Below are positions 43,917 through 56,048 of a stretch of DNA of 64,000 bases, piece by piece; the first letter of the stretch is position 1, and every line of letters starts with the position of its first letter. The translations under genes were made by a program, and so were the position numbers. The DNA lies in NCBI GenBank assembly GCA_050084515.1, contig CM114273.1:22134001-22198000 (forward strand). The letters are read 5' to 3'. The notes beneath the pieces were generated by a model, which worked only from the letters and a program-made list of their open reading frames with translations, was not told where the DNA came from and did not search any database. The DNA is from Blasia pusilla (taxonomy: Eukaryota > Marchantiophyta > Marchantiopsida > Blasiales).

Positions 43917-44027
43917 ATTGGAAATATTTTGGTACTTCTTGTCTCGTTGTTTGGATGCCATGAGTTAGCATGGGATCGTGTGTGTTTGTGTGTGTGTTCG
44001 GTGATAGCGATGTGTATGCGCACGACA
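43917..44027 (+). repeat. Copy B terminal repeat X2 (element 3' end)
   Basis: Matches X1 except for a 17-bp deletion and point changes. It ends GCGCACGACA, followed by target duplication AAGA. Confidence 0.9.
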
Positions 44028-45640
44028 AAGAACCTACTCAATAAAACCATATCAAAATTTATGTATGGTCTTGTGTTACACAAAATGTCAAATTTTCCAC
44101 TAACCTTCTATAAATATTTTCATCTCCCACTATTGAAACATCCTCCATTGAGAGTTTCAGATCTACTTCCATTGGCAAGACCACTTCCTTACTTTTGCTC
44201 ATCTTGAATACCTTCAAGATTTCTTTAGCATACTTTTGCTAAGAAAGAAAATTAGGATTTGATTGTCAGATTTTGAGGTCAATAAAGTAATACAAAAGAC
44301 CTAAAATTGATAGTTCAAACTCAAATTTCAACACTTCCTTCGTTTCCTCTATATTTTTACTACAGTCTTCTATAATGATGTGATCATCCACATAAAGGAA
44401 AATCAACACGTATATCCCATCTTGACAACATTTGCTTTTGAGGGATTTTAAAAAGGCCCTTTTTCTCCAAAGCACGATTCTATTCATTGATACCATACCC
44501 TTAGAGCTTACTTCAACTCATATAATAGAGAATGAAGCCACATACTTTGTCTTTTTTGGTGCTCGTGTCTCAAATCCTTGTGGTTGAGATACATACACCT
44601 CCTCTTGAGAATCCTGTTAAAAAATGCATACTTCATCTCATATTAGTATATAGGACAATGTTTAAATCCCGCCATAACTAAAACACTTCAAATGGTTGTC
44701 ATCCTTGTAGTCAGAGCAAAAGTCTCATAGTAGTCAAAACCTTCAATCTATGAATAACCAAGTGCAACCAAGGTTGCTTTGAGTTTATCCAACATACCAT
44801 TCGACTTGTAATTGATCTTGTGCATTCATTTGATGCAAATTATCTTTTTATCCTTTGGTTTCTCAACCAAAGTCTAAGCTTGTTTTCCTTGAATAATGCC
44901 CATCTCCATCTGCATCAACTCTTTACATTGAGAATCAGTGAGAACTTCATCCAAGCATGCTAGTTCTTCCACCTTCAAGACCTCTTTCATTAAGGCTATG
45001 TTGACAAGATGTGCGAAAACTCTATTATGCTCCTGTGGTCTATAATTGGATCTCTTTTGATGTGTAGCTATTTCATCAACTGTTGGTGGATCCTTACTAT
45101 CCAAGAGTTGCTCTATCTACTTACTAGGGTATGATGAACATAGTGGAAGAACATGCTTCTCTTTGCACTCATCTCTAAATTCTTTTTTTTGGTGATATGG
45201 TATAAACATCAATAATGTGCTCGAATGGTTCATCGCTTTATTTGGATATAATATGGATGAAGTACAGATGTGCGCCGTGTGACAAGATTCTTCCTAAAAC
45301 ATCACTTCATGATTTACAAGCATCTTCTTTGCCTTAAGACGCCACAAGCAATAAACCTTAGACTCTTACTCTATCCCATAAAGATATAATTCTTGCTTTT
45401 GGATTAGAGCTTTGTCATTGATGCATCAACAATGTGTACAAAACATTTGCTACTAAAATTTGTGAAGGGTTGGACTGATAATACCTTACCTGAGTATGCT
45501 TGATGAGAAGTTATACTTTTCATTGATTGGATAGCAATTCTATTCATAATGTAAACTGCAGTATCGACAACTTCAACCCCAAAACCTTGTATCAAACCTT
45601 TTGCTTTGATCATAGACCTTGCCATCTCAACCATAGTTTG
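44028..45640 (-). pseudogene. Copia-2 pol, 5' part (integrase end and RT), interrupted by copy B
   Basis: Minus-strand Ty1/Copia polyprotein. The integrase C-terminal region (ARSMIKAKGLIQGFGVEVV) is near 45,600, followed by the linker and the Copia RT. The RT block YVLIFLYVDDHIII (catalytic YVDD near 44,390) is recognisable, and TRPYINFDMVLLSRF ends at the copy B insertion. Many stops show it is old. Its 3' half is at 32,781-33,386. The 5' LTR was not identified. Confidence 0.88.
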
Positions 45641-46039
45641 GTTTTGACGCTTAACTTCGCTTTTTTATGTATTGTGCTATGGTTATTGTTGCGGAAGCTT
45701 ATGTTGAGTAGGACACGTTCTCAATCCTGATCTGCATCCAAACACGTCGGTTCAGGAACCTCAAATGATGTTTGCACGCCTCGCGATTCCAACTCTCCAA
45801 TGGACATCCAATGAGTCCCTAATCTCGAGTCACGAAAATGAATCATGGGTTGGAATCCAAGTGTGGCTTACAAAATGCACTCCCTTGGATAAGGTTTTGG
45901 ATTGAGTTCCAATGCCAAACTCTCATTCCATCCCGTGCCCTTGAGATGCCATTTGGCGCTCAAAGTGGGGTTCGTGTTCCAAGAATCCTTGGAGACACCC
46001 TCTTACTAGTCTGGGGATCAGTGTCCTCCCCCTAACTTT
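45641..46039. other. No recognised feature
   Basis: Sequence upstream of the Copia-2 integrase in which I recognise neither gag nor an LTR. Confidence 0.35.
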
Positions 46040-46350
46040 GGGGAAAGATAGTCAGGCCCCTCAACCCGACTCCTCTTACAGTTGATTTTGGCCAATATCT
46101 CAAGCTTTGCTTAAGCATTTTTTCAGATCTTTGGTGCATTGTAATTGTCTTGGCATAAGCTTTCCAACGCCACCTTACTTGTCCCAAATGCATCTCAAAA
46201 CTAAACATTATGGTCCGAATCATATTCAAAATCCCCAAACGCTCGTCGTGTTTCAAAACTGGTTCTCATCTCTTTGGCAACCAACCTTCCTAGACTCAAC
46301 TCATATGAAGTCTTGGTTCACATTTGGTCCATGTTTCCTGGTCGCGACCA
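46040..46350 (-). repeat. Dispersed repeat, copy 2 (paired with 10,985-11,303)
   Basis: The reverse complement aligns with the copy at 11 kb, including GCGTTGGAAAGCTT and CCAAATGTGAACCAAGACTT. Similarity may continue weakly to about 46,500 (GGTCGCGACC-type words). No coding role is seen. Confidence 0.7.
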
Positions 46351-48735
46351 TAAACTTATGAAACGCACAAACTCTATTCCGCGTTTCGTCTCTTGGACTT
46401 TTCCAAGAGACCTCTCCAAAGCGCGCTCACCGTGAGTCCACTAGAGTTATGATGTTCCACTTGGCGTATGTTCGGTATTCGTTTGATTATGAGGGTCGCG
46501 ACATCATCAACCGTTTTGTGGAGATGGGCCTTTCCTTCAACTTGGAACCACCCTCAACTACCTTAGCCTTCCAGATGTAAGCACATCTAAGTTCTTGAGA
46601 CACCTGGTTTTTGTGGCAAGCTAATTATTGGTCTCCTCTGCCCTTGATAGTCATCTTGAAGATACATTGGTGGCCATTCATCATCCGAGTAAACCCAACT
46701 GTAGCCAAATGGGGTATATGTGTGGTATTGTGTGACCTCTTAACAACTACGCTTTAGGTCAAATACGGGAAATACGCACCAAAGATCTCAAAATCCTCAT
46801 GCTACATCACCAAGAGGATACTAGCGTGCCCTAGCTCCCACCCTTTTCATCCATGCACTATTATCAAGGAGACTACTACTTTAAGTTTGTGCATGAGTAT
46901 ATTTCAATAAGGTGTTATGCATATAATCTGTTTTAAGAAAAATCCTTACGTATACAGACCCTTCTAGCAAGTAACATTCGTCGGTTCCAAAATATGGAAT
47001 GTACATATTAAATGAAAGACTAGCTAGTGTATTACAGGATCTTAAGAAAGTGGAAGGAGATGCGATGACATGGGTCTTCTCGAGATCGCCCTTACCAAGC
47101 TCAAGGTGGAATTCAAGAGGACCTCCTATCATGGTGCCCAAGTTTTATTCGGAATTCGGTTTTCTTGTCATGGTGCCTGAGTTTCTCCGCAGGTGGAGAG
47201 ATTGGGAACCACCATGTGTAAGAGCTCTCGGATTGATTTTGCCTCTCATGTAAGGCTTTACTTGTAAGTGGTTTCCTGTTTGCCGAAAGGTAAGGCATTG
47301 TCCATTTGCCCCGAGGCCTGTAGAGGTGTGCGCGAGGGACCCCATCAACTCGTCAAACCTCAGCCCAATTCAACATCGGAGGCACTTCAAATCCACCTTG
47401 TGAGTAAAGGAACGTGGTGGAAGTGGAATCTGGAGACTTTGATCAGAGCACAATGCTTGCCTGCATAATTGCCTTGTTTTTTCCTCGTCGTTACTAGGAC
47501 TTGTGTCGCAGTGCCTCCTTCTAGGCTTGTTGGGGAGTGGGGTTGTTTGTACCTCCGTAACTCTCTGCACAAAGTTCGAAGTCGCCGGCTATGGTATCAA
47601 GAAGCTCCACTTGATCATCGAGGTGCTCATGTTTACTTGGTCATGGATAATGCAAGGGCTCAGCACGAATGAAAGGCCAGATCATAGTGCCTACCTGCCA
47701 TACTTCCATGATAATAGAGAAGTGCTCAATAAGGGGAGGAGGAAGAGTACGATGTCGGTACTCAATGGACATGGCTTGAGAGTTGAGATTCCGGGTTTCA
47801 AGCCAACAACTCGTCATAGCACCATGGAGCAAACTTGGGATGGGAACGCAGAAGCTATCGGTAACAGTTCAGAATTAAGGCTGGCAAGCTCAAAGAATAG
47901 CCATGGGAGCACCGATTGAACTAATTTGGGTGGAATGTTGTGGTTCCTACTGTAGATTCCTGTAATTCAGAGGACTCATCACTGTTTTCTCTCCACAGGC
48001 AGTTCACCATATTTTCACCGCGTACACTCCTCAAACTTGTTGTGCAAGTATAACCCCCTTCATAGCACGGGGGTTATAGTAGTAAGTATAAGAGGGAAAA
48101 TTAATACATAGTCGATGCTCACGCGACATACATTAAGCATGATCAATTCAAACCAAACGTGGCAGAGGAGAAGAAAGTGAGTACACAACATAGTCCACAT
48201 GAAAGGGTTTGATAGAGAGCAAAAGGAAAGCACAACGAAGATCTATGCAAGAAAGGATGCATGAAGGAAAGGGGCACTCGGATTCAAAGTCCCAAACCAA
48301 GAAAGATGAAGGAACCCTGCTAAAAGCGATAAAGTAGATGGCATGGACCATCCTTGTTCAACCCCCAAGTATGGGAAAAATGTATGTGTTAGAGGGAGTG
48401 TCGCTCAATGAGATTTTCACCAATAACGATAACAATTTCCGCTCCACCATGCACTGATCTTAGTAGTCGCACCAAAAGTACCGACCTTCTTCAAGGTACT
48501 AGTTAAGCTTCACGACCTTCAAGGCACTAGTCTTTGGTTGTGTCGTCCCGAACCACTTCAGTTTTCCTCCCTATTCCATGGATATGTGCGATGGTGTCGT
48601 CTTCCCGGATGTATAGGACAGTCCATCCCTAAATAATAGATGATTCGGATCGACCCGTTGTAAAAAAAAGTCGTTGTCTCTCTCATATTCTCATCGAGTT
48701 TGATCACGAGCCCTCGGAACAGTCCACCCGAACTC
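46351..48735. other. Intergenic DNA with no recognised gene
   Basis: Open frames at 47,469-47,672 and 47,503-47,919 have no recognisable domain. A perfect hairpin lies at 48,050-48,077: ATAACCCCC, 10-base loop, GGGGGTTAT, with Helitron-like wording (CCGTGCTATG on the minus strand) but no CTAGT terminus. Confidence 0.35.
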
Positions 48736-48739
48736 AATA

Positions 48740-49025
48740 AACTCCACTCAGTCTTCGTAGGTGGAATCCCTGGACTAGACCGTAACGTGACCGAGCAAGT
48801 GCTTGATTTATCCCCGCGCCCCTATGGTTGCCTGCAATTGAGCTGACAGTGGATGAAAAGAGTGGAAGGGGCAATAGTCATGAGTCCTCAGACCCATCGA
48901 TACGTCCCCACTAAACCCCGCTGAGTCGTCAGCGAGATCCTTGACTCGACCGTAAACTCAATGTGCAAGGGTTTGATCGAGTCCCGTTCCCCCATGGTTG
49001 CTTGCAATTAAGCTGGATGAAAAGA
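48740..49025. repeat. Imperfect tandem duplication, period about 170 bp
   Basis: Two units share CTMAGTCKTC, GACCGTAA, GGTTGCYTGCAATT and GATGAAAAGAG; the GGTTGC word starts at 48,826 in the first and 48,996 in the second. No function is evident. Confidence 0.65.
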
Positions 49026-52000
49026 GAGGAACTTGTCTCGGTTGGGAGGAAATGACGGCGCTAGCAGGCTGCTTTTGGGCACGAGTACCCTCGATTTGGA
49101 AGTCGAACGAAAAGATTTGGAAATCGGCAAGGAATCGATTTTGAAACTGGTAACGGATTCAGTGGCGGCAGGGAGGTTTGCCAGGGTAGCAGTCAGCTTT
49201 GGCGCTGCTAATTGGAAATGGGCTCTAATTTCTAAGTAAAACTCTCCCAAACCCGTTTATTTCTCCCGTGAGACATGTATGTCATAAAGCGGTGCCTGAT
49301 TGGACACACACGCCGTATTGCATATTCACAACTAATTTCGACTTGAAGTATCGCTCGAATCCGCCCACTCCAAAAGCTTCCTAGCCGGACTGACAGAGGC
49401 GATCCCCCGTGCTCTCGCGCGCACATGTAAGGGTCTGCTGGCGGAGTGACTGCTTTCTGGACGAGCCAGGTGAAGCAAATTTCTGCAAGATTTGGTGTCA
49501 TCATGGGAGTGGGGTTGGTGGTTACATGCGTTTAGAATCGTCGGTTGGAGTAGAGGAAGCCAACCCTGCCCGAACTCAGGGGTTCTAAGTTTAGGCCCCA
49601 GGCCTACAACGGGAACAGTGGAATCGTCTAGAAGATCAACTTTCCCTCAACTGTGCAAAACAAAGGGAACCAGCAAACTCAGCAAAGTTGCAAACCTCCC
49701 GAAGTTGCGGTAGCAGTAGCGATACATGCTCGCGCCCACAGTATAAGGCACGTGCTACTGTCCATTGTTTCGGATACTCCCAAAGACTTTCCATATTTAC
49801 TCCTGGGTGAATACGAGCATCCAGATCCATAAAACGCAGTTGAAACCGGGAGCAATATTTGGCACTGTACCGACCGCAGAGGCTTCGATCGTCGGGGCTG
49901 GTTTCTTTCCGCTTAGATCTGTCCCGCGCTCCTAGTCCTCCTTCGCAGAACTATATGACATGAAACTCAGGTCGACGAAACACGCTTCCGTTACGGATCT
50001 CCCACGAAAGGGATTTCCTACCTCCATAGTTCCTTCCCAGTACGGCAAGGGAACCCAGCGAACAGAAACGTGGCGCTCGAATCGGAGGGACCGGCCGAGT
50101 GGCAGGGGGGGGCCGCAGGGCTCGTTAGATTTGTGAACATGCTATCATGCGACGTACTGCATACTTGGTGATATCGAGTATAACAGGACGGTTGGCACTG
50201 GGCAGAAAATCTGTACGACATGTCAGAGAAGATGGATGTTTCCGTTCGTGAAGAAGCGATCTCCCGAGCTGAAGTCGGTCGCTGGAGGACTCGAGGAGGA
50301 GAGAATTTCTACTGTCCACGGGAGAAAGGAGGGTGGACTCCAGATTGTATCAATTGGTAGATTTGTGCCTCGGGAGGAGCGGACAGAGATGACAGAGATG
50401 CTGAAGCGATGTCTCGGCACAACTTTCGTGAGGAGAGGAAATTGACGCCTGACTTCTCGATCTACCTCCCATGCATGTTTCAAAATCTCGTGGGGCAGAG
50501 GTGGATGGTGAACAAATATGTGCTCAGATACGAAAAGATATAGTGAGAGGAGATCTGCAATGAGCGACAACGCTTTCATCGTTACCAGTGCCAACACCTT
50601 CGCCTTCACTTGATAGCATCACAAATACCCAACCAAATACAATACAATGTCATCGACATTTGAGGCCACCTACGGTTTCGATGGGATACTTGACTTGCTA
50701 CGCAAATGATTGAATCTCGTTAAGCGAATCGAATGCAACTGACTTCATTCCGCCCGAACGTGAGAACCGAATGATTGATTCCAGCTAAGCAAATAAATTC
50801 CCCACGAATCATCCAAGAGTCGGGGAACTCAGGTTAGGGGCTCGCTGCTGAAGTCTACAGGCGAGATAGCCCGAGCCATCTTGGGATCATGGGGGAGCTT
50901 GGGGAGGGGCCTCGTACAAATAGTAACGATGCAGAGGTCCTCTAGGATGTGGGAAGGAAGAAATCTGTCGTGTACTAAACTATTTGATCCACAGCTTGCT
51001 TTCCCCCCCCCCGCCCCCCTCTCCCCTCTCCTCCTAAGCCTCCTCCTTTCCATTTTGGGAAAAGAAAGAAAGGTATCATCGTCAGAAGGGATGGAAAAAA
51101 TCATCACGAAAAGAAAAAGGGATTCGAAAAATCTAGGGGAGAAACTGGTCAGCCCAAAAGAAAGGGACCTCCTTAGATGTTAACCACCCTCGGAAAAGGA
51201 GGTTCCTGCTCTTCTGGAATTCCTAGACGAAGGTCTATATCTCCGAATTTGTCTGGGTAAAATCGGGTTTGTTCCAAAAAGAAAGCGGTGCTTGGAACCG
51301 GTCGAAAGCACAAAACGCCACGCATTTGATTATGTTGAAAGCGGCATGGAAGGCAGTTCTTTTCATATTTTGATTCGGATTTGTTATACTTAATTTACCG
51401 CTGGTTGGATGTGAGTTTCGTATTTCTCCGAGACTGGTGCGAAAACAAAGATTAATAATCTTACTTTTCTATGGGGTTTTCCGTCTTCTGTCCAATTTTC
51501 GAAGACGAAGGCTTTAATACTTCGAATTCCATTCCTCGTGATTCTTACCAACCTCGTGGCACTTCCCTCATGGGTTCAAGCCTAACCTTTCATTCCAGAG
51601 AATGTAAGCTCGCGCAAGAAATTCAAAGACTTTGTTCGACTTAGTACCGACCGACTTTAAATATGAAGGTGGAGGATTTATTTTAGAGCCGTGTTTAACG
51701 GTCGTGTGGGTTTTAACATTCATGATCATCCGCATGCTTCCAATCACCATAACTAAATGTCAGAGCCAGTCTATGGAGATCAGGTTGCGTTCACTTCCAT
51801 GTTAGAAAAGGACCATTGATGGAGGCCCTACGGATTAGCAGTCAGATCCTTGATATGTCGGCCGTAAGGAAAATTCGCATATGGTAACGCAAATCATAAC
51901 GAAACGATCGGATTAGTCCCCATATTAATCATGAAGCTAATACGATTTGCATTTGACCTGCAATCTGTTCATATAATATGCGGGTGGGTATATATTATGT

Positions 52001-52364
52001 AAACAAAGTGGAACTCTAACAAAGTGCATAGTGCTCATGAATTTCAGAGCTCTTCATTGCGTTTGCAGGGCCTTCCGATGACATCACTCTTTGTGATCCT
52101 CAATCGATCGCAATCCAGAAGATCCCATACAATCGAGCACGTACGATTCCAGCTCGGTCACATGTGCACACGCACAGAGCAGACAGATTTTATTGAGTTG
52201 CTTTGGAGCAGTTTCATCCATGTGCAGCTGAGCAGGAATTTCTATATGTCGTAGAGCGGTTGTGCAAGAAATGGTTCGAGTACCCGCAGGAGCAGCTCGA
52301 GGCTGAGGGTGTGGACTGATGCGCGTAGACATTTAGAAAAGTTTTCTTTGACGGGACGGGAGTC
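49026..52364. other. GC-richer intergenic DNA with no recognised gene
   Basis: Several short open frames on both strands (for example 49,033-49,239 and 50,236-50,445, plus strand; 50,223-50,609, minus strand), none with a domain I recognise. A C-rich run lies at about 51,004-51,025. A low-expression gene with small exons cannot be excluded. Confidence 0.3.
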
Positions 52365-53200
52365 ACGGAGGACCGCTTACCTATACCACAGCGATGCGGT
52401 TTCGCTTGGGCCTCCCCCAACCATCGGTGGTTGGTTCGACACACTGCGAGTGTCGCCGGAGCCTGGATCCACTTGGTGTGCATTTGGCACGCTGTCCAGT
52501 TGGGGGTGAGAGGATAGCCACTCACGATGCAGAGCGGGATATCCATGTTCAGTATTGCTCGGGAGAGTGGCTTCCATGTGCAGAGAGAGAGGCACTACTC
52601 CATGCGGGATTCCCTCTTTCGTGCGATCTCTACATGACACGTGAGGTTGAGGTGGTTGTGGCGGCGTGGTAGTCACAGATCCCCACTGGGAGGCGGCGAG
52701 CCCAAGTGGTGGCCCAAGGGCGAATGCTACAAGGAGCGGCGGCGGCGGCGAAGAAGACACATATCTACAGTCGACTACACGAGGGACACATCTTCATCCC
52801 CCTGGCCATAGAGATGTATGGGGTTATGGGGGAGAGGTTCGACTCGTTCCTTACGGACTGCGCCCATCATCTCCACTCGAGAAATGGGTTGTCCTTAGCT
52901 ACTGCGATTCTGTATTGTAGGCAGCGGGTCTCCATAGCGTTGCAACGTGCCCAGGCTAATGGGATTTTGCGGCGGGCTCAGGCTGTGGGAGACGCCGGCG
53001 CTAGAGGCCCACTTAGTAGTAGTCATAGCTCTCTTGTTGTTGCTGATATTGTCTCTGCTGTTGGTGAGTTTCGTCGTTAGGGGGGGAATGCCCCCTTCTT
53101 CCTTTCCTGGTTGTGGCCTTCAAGTTTTGACTCTTTGAGTGCCCCTCTTTTGTACTTCCGATGGGTTTTCCATCACTCCTTTTTATCGAAGTGCATCTTC
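52365..53200 (+). mobile_element. 5'-truncated copy of the restriction-like-endonuclease retroelement (copy L2)
   Basis: Plus-strand copy of the 3' about 830 bp of L1. Similarity starts near 52,368 (ACCGCTTACCTATACC) and ends at 53,200 with GAAGTGCATCTTC, the same 3' base as L1. The coding part includes RFRLGLP, a CECRR...GVHLARC zinc knuckle, GGERIATHDAERD, the nuclease segment CDLYMTREVEVVV, and an open helical tail IEMYGVMGERFDS... RQRVSIALQRAQANG ending at a stop near 53,078. The 3' UTR is about 120 bp without poly(A). Truncation at the 5' end is typical of target-primed reverse transcription. Confidence 0.88.
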
Positions 53201-54168
53201 GCGCTTTCGCTCATAGGAAGAGAGGCAGGTGAAAGTGATGGACAGCACGTGAGAATGTACACATCATGACGAGAGTAATGATAGAATGGTTGTCTCTATA
53301 CGAGAGCTTTGAAACCAGTCACGTGTTTGTGTTTCCGCACATACACAGGCGGCACACACTGGTCTGTCCTGCAGCAGCACTGGTCATCGAGTAGCTAGCT
53401 GGCGGCGAGAGGAATAGAGGAGATGGGTATCATAGTCTCCACTACCCAGCCGCAGCGGCAAAGTACTCCGGCGTATTCAATGAATTCTCCGCCATAACAG
53501 TGTCAACTCTGCAGCGATGGCTAGCCTGGATTCGATCAGACTGTGTGAATGCTGGTTATTACATGGCAGAATACTACTACAGTTACTACCACCTGCTTTG
53601 GAAGGAGTCGCGCTCTTCGCAATTGAGCGGCTGACTGCCAATGAAGTCCATGATTCAGCTCGGCATAATGCTGCAGTTCAGGCCACTTTTTCTCGCCGCT
53701 GGTGCTCCTGAGTCCTGGCCGAACGGCCGGGCTGTCATGTGGATGACCTTGAGGATATATGTTACATTATGAGGGATGGAGCGAGAGCCTAGAGCGGAGG
53801 GAAGAGATATCTGTCTGGTGCCGCTGCAACAGTGAACGCGTACGTCGCAGTACAGCGGCAGGCTTCTTGTCCTGTTCCGATCAGAACAGGGAGTCGAGTC
53901 AGGGACCCTCTCTCTCTGTTTATTGAGATGGCTGGATGCCGGCACAAAAGTCTCCTTTCTCTTAGAGGGCGATGGGCATTTGTGCGTGCGTGCGCGATCA
54001 CGGCGGACGGCGACGGAGCGAGGATCACCGACAGACGGCAAGACAGGATTGGATTCCAGGTACTATCAGGAGCGACGTGACCTGGTGAAGTTGGTAACCG
54101 ACCAAGTATCGAATTCTTTTCTCGTTGCTTTAATATCTCAGCCTGACAAACATTCAGCGGGCAGAACC
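53201..54168. other. No recognised gene
   Basis: GC-balanced sequence with several open frames on both strands between 53,520 and 54,170. None shows a known domain. Confidence 0.3.
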
Positions 54169-54491
54169 TGTTAAAAATATTAGTGTTAGTGCTCATTGTC
54201 AAGGACACGCGTCATGGTTTCATGTGAACTTACTATTTTAGGAAGAGGAGGGCAAGTAACAAAGCATGCTCACTCCTCATTTTGAGTAGGACGGCTGGGA
54301 TATAAAAGGATTCTTTCATTCTAATGTGATAGATTCTAAGACTTTTAGAAAGGAGGTCCTAGTATGTGGCTTTGCAAGTCATTAGGGGTTGATGTTAGGA
54401 AACATATTGGAGCATGTAATGACGGTAGAAGGAATTTCAAAAAATTTAGAGTTAGCGACTTTCATTCATCTTACATGGTGTCTTTTCTATT

Positions 54492-54507
54492 ATGATATCA
54501 TAGCCAG
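54492..54507 (+). other. Copia-3 primer-binding site
   Basis: TGATATCATAGCCAGG differs in two bases from the common Copia initiator-Met primer site and sits just after the 5' LTR. Confidence 0.65.
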
Positions 54508-55329
54508 GTTTTGCTTGAATCCCAGTTCTCCATATTGTTTTGTTTATATCTTTTCCTTGCATCTACATAGAGGAGAGCTTCTACAAAACATTATTGCCCA
54601 TTAATTCATCAATGCGCAATATTGCAGCAACAAATTCGTAGTTCACCTACATTGTGGGCATAGCCTCATCATCTAGAAGTGACCAACATACTAATCAGTT
54701 CGATGACAAAATCTAAGGCTTATGGGCTTTTGTCATGGAGTAATTCTTGAGATTATGGAATCTCTTTAAGCACTTCCAGAATTTAAGTATGGGGAGGTCT
54801 TGATTGGTGAGGCACATAAGAAATGGGACTTAGAGAAGATGTTGGCACGTACAAAAATTGTGTTCAATATCAACCCATAAAATAGAGGATAAACATCAAA
54901 ACAAAGGTGTTGCTTCTCAAATCTTTTTGAGGAGCAAATTATGGGCTTTGCTATCTAGATGGATCCTCCACGAATGTTTTCTCGTGAGAAATCTTTGAGT
55001 TACATGATGAGATTGTTGAGTATAAAAACAGTGAGTGATCAAAGCTGCACAATGACAAAGTCTGTGTCTGCAAAAATTTTCATGTCTGTAGACGTATATT
55101 TGTCCTTAGGACGGATATGTCTCTGCGGGACTGGGCTCCGGCCGCTGGCACTTGATTCTATCCCACCCACAATGTAGAACCCGACTTGGCTTGCCCACAC
55201 CCCGTGACACCCCAATTAAGACCAGCCGCCAGTTCCTGCCACCCATTTTCTAGCGTGCATCAAGCCTGTGCTCGGCCTATACTAGGTCTGATGTTGGCCC
55301 ATGGGTGTGCCCAGTGGAATGGACATACC

Positions 55330-55465
55330 AAACAAGTCTATTTTCCTACAACCTTGTGAGTGATAAAGAGATGCCTTTCATAATCTTTCCTGGATTTTGA
55401 GATAATTTTGAGACTTCATTATTTATCATGTGAGGATTTTAAGATGATGAAAGACATCTCTTTAT
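55330..55465. repeat. Left arm of an inverted repeat that hosts copy C
   Basis: Words such as CTACAACCTTGTGAGTGAT and AAAGAGATGCCTTTCAT recur in inverted order in 61,907-61,990, directly across copy C (joined by its TTAT duplication). A third, direct copy of the arm is at about 61,995-62,040. The host was a hairpin-like, MITE-style element. Confidence 0.6.
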
Positions 55466-56048
55466 TATCATGGTAGATAAGACGTAGGGCCAGATAGTAT
55501 CGAGGCCTTAAAGGGGTCTTATACTTCCCTATTTTGAGATGTCATATGTGATCTACTCTTAGGAGGTGACCTACGAGTATATGCCACCCTTCCTTTATGA
55601 GGAGTGACAACCTTAGAGAGGTTGACCCTCCCATCCTTGTGTGGAGCCACTTGGGGCTATAGGGTTGAAGGTCAGTTGGTAGTTCGTCTCATGAGAGGAC
55701 CACATGTGCAATTTTTAAGGAGTTAGTACGTTGTGTACTTTAGATCGTTAGTGACTTGCTAGGAGGAAGTTACCTGTGTGTATAGATCATCCATGAAGGT
55801 GCCCAGAGGGGATATATCTCAGATCAAGCTCATTCAGGGTTTATCTTCCTAAAGATAAACCCTGAATTTCCATATATTGAGCTTGGATTCTCTCTTGAAG
55901 AGTGGGCTAGGATTGATTCAAGATCACACATATTGAGAGTATATTTCAGACTTTCTCCTATTGTTACCGCAGTAGGTTTCATTGAGATGGATGTTTGGAT
56001 GAAGCATAGTTGATTGCAAGTTTCCTCGGATTTCACATTCCACATATG
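55466..56048 (+). repeat. Copy C 5' terminal repeat Y1
   Basis: Starts TATCATGG (TGTC mutated to TATC), aligns with Y2 (61,097 on) through CAGATAGTATC, CTTCCCTATTTTGAGA and GTTTGGATGAAGCATAG, and ends near TTTCACATTCCA. A perfect 16-bp hairpin at 55,832-55,867 is present in Y1 only. Confidence 0.82.

Larger units (their letters stand above)
33387..44027 (+). mobile_element. Ty3-like methyltransferase family, copy B: full length, with 4-bp target duplication
   Basis: A 10,641-bp insertion in the RT gene of Copia-2, flanked on both sides by AAGA (33,383-33,386 and 44,028-44,031). Order: repeat Y, leader, gag (interrupted by a solo LTR), protease remnant, DNA methyltransferase, leaky stop, RT, RNase H, integrase, PHD finger, purine tract, then X-AC-Y-X. 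The termini are TGTC...GACA. Frameshifts, stops and integrase Asp to Asn make it inactive. It is the reference copy for the family's architecture. Confidence 0.93.

Noticed and set aside
43399-44027. X1 plus an unrelated solo LTR inserted next to it
   Set aside because: Copy C shows the same order with a different Y sequence and the same 2-base spacing, and target duplications enclose the whole unit in both cases.
47503-47919. Open frame of 138 codons
   Set aside because: No domain, no codon or splice support, lies among repeats.
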